A DNA stretch of 8,479 bases from Candidatus Melainabacteria bacterium (GTDB lineage Bacteria; Cyanobacteriota; Vampirovibrionia; Obscuribacterales; Obscuribacteraceae). The notes beneath the pieces were generated by a model. It did not search any database, had not been told where the DNA came from, and saw only the letters and a list, made by a program, of their open reading frames with translations. Position numbers and translations under genes: made by a program. This document shows positions 1 to 5,753 of this stretch, piece by piece (the first letter of the stretch is position 1; each line of letters starts with the position of its first letter). Where the stretch lies: contig PLXC01000127.1 in the NCBI GenBank assembly GCA_003151275.1, positions 1 through 8,479 on the forward strand, read 5' to 3'.

Positions 1-635
1 AACTACAACAGCCACAAGCGCCTGCAACTTATAAGCAGACGACGATCTATAAGCATCTCGATTTACTCGAACATTTAATTGATGATGCCGTTGGCATATA
101 CAAATTCAAATGCATCAATGCAGACGAATTTCTTGATGTACTGGACAAAGCTCGCGCCAGATTGCCGGAAGAATTGCGCGAGGCAGCTGACGTTCTGCAG
201 CAACGCGATGAGATCATCGCTGAGTCACAACGTCGTGCAGAACAAGTAATCACAACGGCGAGACGACAAGCCGAAAGCATGCTTCACGAGTCAGAGTTGC
301 TCAAGGCCGTGCAATCCGAAGTCGAAAGAATTAGAAAGCAGGTAGTTTCAGAAGTCGAACTAATGCGCCGTGAAGCACTGACTGAAGCGGACAGAATTCG
401 TTTGGACGCTGAGGAAGACGCCACACGCGTGCGTGAAGGTGCCGACCACTACGCCGAATCAGTCCTGACCAGAATCGACGCAGACCTGAACAATTTAGGC
501 ACCAGATTACAAGAATCCCAAGCCATTGTGCGCAACGGTCAACGCCTTCTTGGTAGCGTCAAGAGACACAGTGGCAACACTGCCAGCGTTCCTTTGACCA
601 GCCCATTGCTTTCACCACGGACTGAACAACCCTAA
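1..635 (+). CDS. Coiled-coil protein resembling the ATP-synthase-B/DivIVA-like family, 5' end missing
   Basis: The reading frame is open from base 3 to a TAA at 633-635, giving 210 visible residues. No in-frame ATG or GTG occurs before the conserved part, so the true start lies left of the window. The first 10 or so residues are rich in Gln, Pro and Ala. Then come a short helical segment (YKHLDLLEHLID), a segment NADEFLDVLDKARARLPEEL, and a long charged helix rich in Glu, Arg, Ala and Gln (about visible residues 55-175) that is a probable coiled coil. From memory, the pattern (D/E)ELLDxLDxxRxxLPEEL followed by AEAQRxAExI matches a family often labelled ATPase subunit H or F0 B-like in cyanobacteria and clostridia. 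Its function is not established; the label reflects low-complexity similarity and is not evidence of ATP synthase membership. No membrane segment is visible in this part. A strong terminator follows. Confidence 0.8.
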   Translation, partial: LQQPQAPATYKQTTIYKHLDLLEHLIDDAVGIYKFKCINADEFLDVLDKARARLPEELREAADVLQQRDEIIAESQRRAEQVITTARRQAESMLHESELLKAVQSEVERIRKQVVSEVELMRREALTEADRIRLDAEEDATRVREGADHYAESVLTRIDADLNNLGTRLQESQAIVRNGQRLLGSVKRHSGNTASVPLTSPLLSPRTEQP

Positions 636-675
636 AGATTCAACAATAAAGGACTCTGACTGGCGTTAGGTCTGG

Positions 676-709
676 GCACGACTCATCGAGTCGTGCTTTT
701 GTTTTTGTT
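676..709 (+). terminator. Intrinsic terminator after the coiled-coil gene
   Basis: A perfect 9-bp stem (676-684 pairing with 688-696, GCACGACTC/GAGTCGTGC) with a 3-base loop (ATC) is followed at once by a T-rich tract (TTTTGTTTTTGTT). It lies 41 bases after the stop codon of the upstream gene and before the promoter of the next gene. This is the only convincing rho-independent terminator I found in the window. Confidence 0.88.
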
Positions 710-713
710 CTAT

Positions 714-722
714 TGATATGAT
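714..722 (+). promoter_or_regulatory. Candidate extended -10 promoter for the secreted HExxH protein
   Basis: TGATATGAT is a TGn extension followed by TATGAT, a 5 of 6 match to the -10 consensus. No good -35 box lies 16-18 bases upstream, as expected where an extended -10 compensates. The predicted start of transcription near 729 gives a leader of about 30 bases. It sits directly behind the terminator, which is consistent with independent transcription of the next gene. Confidence 0.45.
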
Positions 723-758
723 TCTGAACAGGCGGTTACTAACATCGGTGAGAAGATT

Positions 759-1478
759 TTGTCCACTCCTGGAAAAATGCTGTTTTTATCGTTGGTGACA
801 TTACTTTCGCTCTGCGGGAGTTTGCCGGCCGAGTCTGAAACTGGCAACGGCATTACGGTAACGGCCGCTCCCAGCACAGTCGAATACCAGTATTACGATG
901 TGGGGGAAAAACCGGCAAAAATACCGATTGGTATGAAAGCTCTGACTGAACCGCTCTGGAAATTCGCTTGCCACTTCAACTGGGTGCACTATGACCAGCC
1001 ATCTGTATATCGCTTTCAAATCAAGTCCGCAACCTGCGACATCGCTCTACCAGTGCTCATTACGCTGCCCAAGGACGCACCTGAGCATCTTAAATCGCAC
1101 GAACAAGGACACTTGAAGATCAACGAATACTTCTACACAAACTACTCCGAGGGCGCAATTAAAAGAGCGGCAAGTTTACTGATTGGCAAAGAATTGGAGA
1201 TCAAAGCAGACAGCTACGACGAAGCAAAAAAACAAATCGTTCAGCAAACTGTGCAAGAAGTAGCAAAAGTCTACCGAATCCAAACGTCTAGCCTGGCCGA
1301 GAGGGCCAATGTCTTTTACGACGAGCTAACCGATCACGGACGCAAGAACGAGGTCGATTCAAGCCTGGCGTCAACGCAAGCAATCAAGCAGGCGGAGCAA
1401 TCTCAAAGACAGTTTGCAGCGTCTGGCCAAGAACCCAGCAGCCAAGAAAGCGGCAAAGATCCGGCCTCTGCACCCTAG
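759..1478 (+). CDS. Secreted putative zinc metalloprotease-like protein (DUF922-like, HExxH)
   Basis: The protein has 239 residues. A TTG start at 759 is chosen because GGTGAG (747-752) lies six bases upstream. An in-frame ATG at 777 is the alternative, but has only a GGA three bases away. Residues 7-24 form a hydrophobic signal peptide ending in SLPA, with probable signal peptidase I cleavage near residue 24. The mature part contains HEQGH at 114-118, an HExxH zinc-site motif, and YDELTDHG at 187-194, which may carry a third ligand (H193). This pairing of HEQGH with a later YDxxTxHG is what I recall for the DUF922 family, whose proteolytic activity is unproven. Three cysteines (71, 93 and C19 in the signal) leave C71 and C93 able to form a disulfide. 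The last 40 residues are Gln/Ser-rich and look disordered. Location: periplasm or outside. The gene ends sharing CTAG with the converging hydrolase gene. Confidence 0.82.
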   Translation: MSTPGKMLFLSLVTLLSLCGSLPAESETGNGITVTAAPSTVEYQYYDVGEKPAKIPIGMKALTEPLWKFACHFNWVHYDQPSVYRFQIKSATCDIALPVLITLPKDAPEHLKSHEQGHLKINEYFYTNYSEGAIKRAASLLIGKELEIKADSYDEAKKQIVQQTVQEVAKVYRIQTSSLAERANVFYDELTDHGRKNEVDSSLASTQAIKQAEQSQRQFAASGQEPSSQESGKDPASAP

Positions 1479-2581
1479 CGATGGCGGGAGTGATGACGCC
1501 GCCCATGGTGCACCGGTCCCGTCAAAGACTCCAGTGGAACGATTTCAGCATCTGGGCAAGTAACCGCAGAAGTTGAAAAACACTTATAGATCATTTTCGA
1601 CAGGGCACGGATCAAAAGGTTTGCTCTTCGATCATTGTGTGGACGTTCGACTTGCACCGAAACGATATATCTTTGGCCGGTTGTAGCAGTAACAATGCCT
1701 GCGTCACCGACCATGGTGCCTATATCGCCGGTCTTGTGTAGGATTTTCGCTCCAGGAGCCAGACCAGGAGGCAACAAAGTGCGAATCCGCGTGCGCTCCA
1801 TCGTTTGATACATCCACTTACGGCTCTCAGCGCTGACTATCTCGCCTCGATCAATCCGACCGAGCAGATATACCATGTCATAGGGACTAGTTTTATTAGT
1901 GCCTTCAAAATCACCGAGCATGTTGTTGATGCGAGTGCGTTGAAGACCCCAGGCGATGTAATCTCGATCTAGTTTTTCTTTGCCACCAAGCAAATCAATA
2001 ATCATATTTGTCGCCGTATTATCAGAGACGATGATCATCAATTCCGCCACTTCCTTGAGCGAAATTTTGGTGCCTGCGGGTCGCCACTGCAACCAACCGG
2101 AGCCACCTGTAATTAGATCCTGCCTGACTTCGACGAGCTGATCGAGTGCCACTTGATGTCGGTCTAATGCTTGTAGCAACGAAACATATACCGGCACTTT
2201 GATCATGCTAGCGGCCGCATATTCATCATGACCATGGAAATCAACGTATTTGCCAGTCTGCATGTCGACGACAAAAACGCCGGCTCGCAAATTTTTCAAA
2301 GTCGCAGCAATTTCGATCTTCTTTCTCAATTCATCCAATGGATATATAAGCGCTATAGGCGGTGCCACATTAGCAGTCGCTACACTCGCTTGTTGCTTGG
2401 CTGGTTGGGCTCCAAACTTGAAGGGTGCAACCCCCGTCAAAGCGACGAGACAAGAAATAGCACCATAGAGCAGAAGCCTCTGCCCTGGCGGCTTTCGCCT
2501 GCGCAACACAGCCTTTTTTAAGACCTTGTCGGCAAAGGCTTTCTCTTGCTTGGCGCTTCGTTCTAGCACAGCATTTGTCAT
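1475..2581 (-). CDS. Membrane-anchored serine hydrolase, class A beta-lactamase-like fold
   Basis: The protein has 368 residues from an ATG at 2581, preceded by GGGAG. The frame extends to a TTG at 2623 (382 residues), but that codon lacks a ribosome site. A basic, Lys/Arg-rich cytoplasmic tail (1-34) precedes one membrane segment (about 36-53), so the catalytic domain faces outward. The penicillin-recognising motifs are all present: SMIK at 125-128 (nucleophile S125, K128), SDN at 186-188 and KTG at 283-285. The class A omega-loop signature ExxxN is not evident. By my alignment by eye to TEM the loop is about six residues shorter, so efficient beta-lactam hydrolysis is doubtful. A peptidoglycan D,D-peptidase-like or related role is an alternative. 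C334 and C342 could pair, and the tail (357-368) is His/Arg-rich. The SpoIIM-like gene lies upstream on the same strand, 113 bases away. Confidence 0.88.
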   Translation of the reverse strand: MTNAVLERSAKQEKAFADKVLKKAVLRRRKPPGQRLLLYGAISCLVALTGVAPFKFGAQPAKQQASVATANVAPPIALIYPLDELRKKIEIAATLKNLRAGVFVVDMQTGKYVDFHGHDEYAAASMIKVPVYVSLLQALDRHQVALDQLVEVRQDLITGGSGWLQWRPAGTKISLKEVAELMIIVSDNTATNMIIDLLGGKEKLDRDYIAWGLQRTRINNMLGDFEGTNKTSPYDMVYLLGRIDRGEIVSAESRKWMYQTMERTRIRTLLPPGLAPGAKILHKTGDIGTMVGDAGIVTATTGQRYIVSVQVERPHNDRRANLLIRALSKMIYKCFSTSAVTCPDAEIVPLESLTGPVHHGRRHHSRHR

Positions 2582-2592
2582 ATGGAAATGGA

Positions 2593-2597
2593 CTCCC
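2593..2597 (-). promoter_or_regulatory. Ribosome binding site that decides the hydrolase start
   Basis: The minus strand reads GGGAG here, 11 bases before the ATG at 2581. The TTG at 2623 has no comparable purine box upstream, which favours the shorter protein. The spacing is slightly long, so the assignment is moderate. Confidence 0.45.
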
Positions 2598-2598
2598 A

Positions 2599-2652
2599 CA
2601 CCTGTTTTAAGATAGTGCCGCAAATCGCGAGCTCAGCAAATAAAAACAGGTG
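2599..2652. repeat. 10-bp perfect inverted repeat in the leader of the serine hydrolase gene
   Basis: CACCTGTTTT at 2599-2608 is the exact reverse complement of AAAACAGGTG at 2643-2652, with 34 bases between. With the ATG start at 2581, the arms lie in the 5' leader. The arm nearer the gene ends one base from the GGGAG ribosome site. It could be an RNA hairpin or a split operator; nothing in the sequence decides between them. Confidence 0.5.
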
Positions 2653-2667
2653 CCATCGCGATCGCTC

Positions 2668-2673
2668 AGTATA
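2668..2673 (-). promoter_or_regulatory. Candidate -10 box for the serine hydrolase gene
   Basis: The minus strand reads TATACT, 5 of 6 matches to the -10 consensus, in the gap after the SpoIIM-like gene. No recognisable -35 box stands at the usual distance. Transcription from here would start near 2661 and give a leader of about 80 bases containing the inverted repeat. Read-through from the SpoIIM-like gene is equally possible. Confidence 0.3.
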
Positions 2674-2694
2674 TTCTAGCGAAAGATGGGCGAT

Positions 2695-3684
2695 TTAAGC
2701 CTGATGAGTAGAATTTTTTTCTCGCGGAACAAATAGATATAGCAATAAGCCTACGCCAGTAGCAAGACTGACAGCTATTTTGGCGGTCGAGCTTAAGTCA
2801 GTGCGCGGAGAAATAAATCCCTCAATCAAACCTGCCACCAAAAGCAGAGGCACACAACCGCCAAACATTCCTCCTGCATCTTTGGCCGATAAACGCAGTG
2901 CATCCAGACGCTTATATTGGCCAGGGAAAAGTAAAGATTTGCCAAGCAACAACCCGGCACCACCGCTGATAAATATGGCCGTTAACTCAAGCACCCCGTG
3001 CGGGGCAATGAAAGAAAGCAGCCGTCCGGCCATTCCGTAAGTGTGGCAAACACCAAATACGGTGCCAAGCATCAAACCATTGTTGCAGAGCACGAAGCTG
3101 GTGCCGATTCCATAAGTAATACCCAGACAAAATGCCAGCACGGCAACGCGGATATTATTGGTGGCAATTAGGCTTGAAACAGTGGAACTATAATGTTGAG
3201 CGGAATCCGTCCACATTTGGCGATGCTCAATCATGTTCCACATTTCGTCTGAAAGCAGTGGCTGACCTTTCGACGTTTCCAATTGAGCGAAGTGAACATC
3301 CTCAATGGTCATAAAATAACTAATGGCCATAGGGATGGCAAAAATAGTGATCGCAAGTGTCACATACAAAATATGCTTGCGCACGAGCCGCGGAAATTCG
3401 CGATAGAAGAAATCGAGGAGGTCAGCCCATCGGTTCCGCTTCGTTTGATAGACTTGGTTGTGCGCTCGAACCAGTAGATTATTGAGATATACCTGGACGT
3501 CGGAATTGAGGTTCATCACCCGAGCCCTGGAAAGATCAGCCGAGATGGATCGATAAATCCTTCCGAATTCTTGCAACTGACTGCGATCGAGCCCAGAAAG
3601 CCCCTTGCTATCGACGATCTTGAGAAGCGCTTCTAATTTTTGCCAGACCGGTTTTCTTGTTCTCAGCCAACGTTCAACATTCAT
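2695..3684 (-). CDS. SpoIIM-family (DUF95) polytopic membrane protein
   Basis: The protein has 329 residues from an ATG at 3684. This start is preferred because it begins MNVERWLRTRKPVWQKLEAL, the typical N-terminus of the family (R...W..LE.LL). A TTG at 3708 would add eight residues and overlap the divergent gene. A cytoplasmic helical domain (1-103, with YRSISADLSRAR near 44-55) precedes about six membrane segments, near 104-125, 178-200, 202-222, 231-252, 276-292 and 301-319. The hallmark APHGVLEL with a following glycine-rich helix (227-252; H229, E233) is present. The family is named for the sporulation protein SpoIIM but is widespread in bacteria that do not sporulate. There it commonly neighbours RDD, MoxR and DUF58 genes. 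Its biochemical role is unknown to me. The RDD partner is divergent here, and no MoxR or DUF58 gene lies in the window. Confidence 0.9.
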   Translation of the reverse strand: MNVERWLRTRKPVWQKLEALLKIVDSKGLSGLDRSQLQEFGRIYRSISADLSRARVMNLNSDVQVYLNNLLVRAHNQVYQTKRNRWADLLDFFYREFPRLVRKHILYVTLAITIFAIPMAISYFMTIEDVHFAQLETSKGQPLLSDEMWNMIEHRQMWTDSAQHYSSTVSSLIATNNIRVAVLAFCLGITYGIGTSFVLCNNGLMLGTVFGVCHTYGMAGRLLSFIAPHGVLELTAIFISGGAGLLLGKSLLFPGQYKRLDALRLSAKDAGGMFGGCVPLLLVAGLIEGFISPRTDLSSTAKIAVSLATGVGLLLYLFVPREKNSTHQA

Positions 3685-3702
3685 TAGGGGAATAGAGCTC
3701 TC

Positions 3703-4464
3703 ATGCAACAGCCGAATTACTCTATCTCTACCCCAGAGAACGTAGACCTACACCTTGAGCTGGCGGGAATCGGTAATCGAGTCCTTGCCGCATTAATCGA
3801 CACAATGATCACTTACGCCATCGTCCTGGTCATTGGTTTGCTTTTCTGGGCATCGACCACGATTACGGGAATGCTGGATTTGCCTGACAAGACGCGGGCT
3901 CTTCTGACTGGCGTGGCCGGCATGGCAGCAATCTTTTTCGCCTTTGTCGTCACTTTTGGCTACTTCGTTTTCTTTGAAGGCACGTGGCAAGGTCAAACAC
4001 CGGGCAAGAGAATTGTCTCAATTCGAGTGATCGAGGCAAATGGGCAGCCGGTGGGCTGGTCTGGAGTGATTTTGCGCAACTTGATTCGCACGCTCGACAC
4101 CGGCATGGCATTCGTTGGACTGATCCCGATGATCGTAGATCGCAACGAAAAACGCTTTGGCGACTATGCAGCCGGCACTATCGTCGTGCGCGAAAGAAAA
4201 CCAGACCTTGTTAGCGAAGACTTTTTGATTACGGATAGCTACAACACAGAATCGATCGATGTCGGACGCCTGACACCACAGGAATATGACTTGCTCGTCG
4301 GCTTCTTAAGAAGGCGAGTCACTTTGGCTAAGTCCCAACGGCCTCTTGTAGCCAACCAGCTCGCCGCATACATGCGGCAAAAACTAAACGACTCGTCCAG
4401 CGAGCCATCAGAAAAGTTTCTTGAGCGAGTTTACTCAGCTTACAAGGCGCGAGCCGACAGCTAA
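3703..4464 (+). CDS. RDD-family membrane protein with a soluble C-terminal extension
   Basis: The protein has 253 residues from an ATG at 3703, with GAG five bases and AGGGGA eleven bases upstream. The defining RDD residues are visible: R26 and D33 in the first membrane helix (NRVLAALIDTMITYAI), then GQTPGKRI at 97-104 and the closing RFGDYAAGTIVV at 151-162 with its Asp. Membrane helices lie near 27-50 and 68-91, with a third weaker hydrophobic stretch near 133-145. After residue 165 about 85 further residues look soluble, including a helical part (TPQEYDLLVGFLRRR) and a charged tail. That part is additional to the RDD domain. RDD proteins are thought to act in transport or as membrane accessory factors; the role here is unknown. 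Its start is 18 bases from that of the SpoIIM-like gene. The two families often occur together, which supports a joint function. Confidence 0.92.
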   Translation: MQQPNYSISTPENVDLHLELAGIGNRVLAALIDTMITYAIVLVIGLLFWASTTITGMLDLPDKTRALLTGVAGMAAIFFAFVVTFGYFVFFEGTWQGQTPGKRIVSIRVIEANGQPVGWSGVILRNLIRTLDTGMAFVGLIPMIVDRNEKRFGDYAAGTIVVRERKPDLVSEDFLITDSYNTESIDVGRLTPQEYDLLVGFLRRRVTLAKSQRPLVANQLAAYMRQKLNDSSSEPSEKFLERVYSAYKARADS

Positions 4465-4544
4465 CTGTAGGCGAACGCTAACGCCCATTCGGACGCTAAT
4501 ACATACATCGGACGGTTGCACACCTAAATGTAGCAAATCACCGA

Positions 4545-5663
4545 CTATCGTTTTTCAATCGGAACATAAGTGAGGTTAGAAGGTCCCGTGTATTCAGCAC
4601 GAGGACGAATCAAACGGTTGTTCTCATACTGCTCGAGGACATGAGCTGCCCAGCCAGCCATGCGGCTTACCGCAAAGATTGGCGTAAACAAATCAGTCGG
4701 GATGCCAAGCATGTAATAAACGGAAGCCGAATAAAAATCGACGTTGGCATTCAATTGCTTGTCATGCAAGACCATCTCTTCAATCTTTCTCGACATCTGG
4801 AACCACTTCAATTCGTTGGTGCGCTTGCCCAATTCTTCGGACATCTTGCGCAAGTGAGAGGCTCTAGGATCTTCGGTCTTGTAAACGCGATGACCGAAAC
4901 CCATCACCTTTTTATGCTCTTCAAACATTTTGCTGATGAATGGTTGAACGTTCTCAAGCTTATCGATCTTGATCAACATCTTGATCACTTCTTGATTGGC
5001 GCCACCGTGCAGAGGTCCTTTGAGGGTGCCGATAGCAGCGACTATCGCTGAGTGGATGTCAGTCAACGTCCCAGCTGCCACCCGAGCGGCAAATGTTGAA
5101 GCGTTCAATTCGTGATCAGCGTGAAGGATGAGAGCAATGTCCAAAGACTTAGTACTCAACTCATCAGGCGTTTCTCCGTTCTTCAACAGATAAAGAAAAT
5201 TCGCGGCGACGCTAAGATTGGGGTTTGGTGCAACTGGCTCTTTGCCATTTCGGATGTTGTCCCAGTAAGCGACAATGATCGGAAGCTGCGCGGTTAGGCG
5301 AGTGGCCTTGCGGATATTCGCTTCGCGGTCATGATTCTCATCGTCTGGGTCATACATTGAAAGCATCGACACTGCGGTGCGCAGCACTTCCATCGAATTC
5401 GCTTCTTTTGGAAAAGCCTTCATCGCTTTGACGATTTCAGGTGGCACGGTGCCATTGGTGTGCAACGCTTTGGAGATAGTCTCCAACTCTTGCTTGTTAG
5501 GCAGCCTGCCAAACCAAAGCAAGTAGACAACCTCTTCGAACGTCGAATGTTCGGCGAGATCATGTATGTCATAACCCTGATAGATTAGCCGTCCTTCTTT
5601 GCCATTTACATCGCAAATGGAAGAAGTTGCCGCTACTATGTCCTCAAGCCCTGCCTTGACCAT
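4545..5663 (-). CDS. gltA: Citrate synthase
   Basis: The protein has 372 residues from an ATG at 5663 with GGGAG six bases upstream. It condenses oxaloacetate and acetyl-CoA to citrate at the entry of the TCA cycle, in the cytoplasm. The catalytic triad is visible: H219 in PLHGGAN, H258 in GFGHRVY and D309 in VDFYSA. Also present are HADHELNAST at 181-190, the arginine-bearing SRMAGWAAHVLEQ at 333-345, and RPRAEYTGP near the C-terminus. The length and motifs fit the short bacterial citrate synthases of the CitZ/CitA type rather than the longer E. coli type. A 2-methylcitrate synthase is closely similar and cannot be excluded, but no prp genes are adjacent. The gene converges on the RDD gene and diverges from the methyltransferase gene, so it is probably transcribed alone. 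Confidence 0.96.
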   Translation of the reverse strand: MVKAGLEDIVAATSSICDVNGKEGRLIYQGYDIHDLAEHSTFEEVVYLLWFGRLPNKQELETISKALHTNGTVPPEIVKAMKAFPKEANSMEVLRTAVSMLSMYDPDDENHDREANIRKATRLTAQLPIIVAYWDNIRNGKEPVAPNPNLSVAANFLYLLKNGETPDELSTKSLDIALILHADHELNASTFAARVAAGTLTDIHSAIVAAIGTLKGPLHGGANQEVIKMLIKIDKLENVQPFISKMFEEHKKVMGFGHRVYKTEDPRASHLRKMSEELGKRTNELKWFQMSRKIEEMVLHDKQLNANVDFYSASVYYMLGIPTDLFTPIFAVSRMAGWAAHVLEQYENNRLIRPRAEYTGPSNLTYVPIEKR

Positions 5664-5686
5664 AAGGTGCTCCCGATTTCACTGAA

Positions 5687-5714
5687 TTGATTAGATTTAC
5701 TGGATTTATACACT
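5687..5714 (+). promoter_or_regulatory. Candidate promoter for the PglX-like methyltransferase gene
   Basis: TTGATT (5687-5692) and TACACT (5709-5714) are separated by 16 bases, each matching its consensus at 4 of 6 positions. The -10 box lies 39 bases before the ATG and overlaps the candidate citrate synthase -10 on the other strand. The match is modest in an AT-rich gap and could be chance. Confidence 0.25.
5705..5710 (-). promoter_or_regulatory. Candidate -10 box for citrate synthase
   Basis: The minus strand reads TATAAA, 5 of 6 matches to the -10 consensus, about 41 bases before the citrate synthase start. It is the best -10 candidate in this 90-base gap. A good -35 box is missing, so confidence is low. 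Confidence 0.3.
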
Positions 5715-5753
5715 AAATGACAACTAGAACCTGCCGTTCATAGCCTTATTTTC

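Noticed and set aside
2228..2521. Overlapping plus-strand open frames opposite the serine hydrolase
   Set aside because: They are antisense to the region from the membrane anchor to the start of the catalytic domain and show no recognisable features or ribosome site.
1475..2581. Beta-lactam resistance gene
   Set aside because: The motifs fit the superfamily, but the omega-loop ExxxN is not evident and no mobile element is nearby, so a resistance call is not justified.
2658..2665. GCGATCGC, the HIP1 palindrome common in many cyanobacteria
   Set aside because: I found only one copy in the window, so there is no sign of the enrichment that defines HIP1-rich genomes.
4516..4536. Imperfect hairpin between the RDD gene and citrate synthase
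   Set aside because: It is a 7-bp AT-rich stem with a bulged A and no T tract directly after it on either strand, so it is not supported as a terminator.
4641..5051. Plus-strand open frame of 136 residues inside citrate synthase
   Set aside because: It is antisense to a fully conserved part of citrate synthase that includes the catalytic histidines, so it is a shadow frame.
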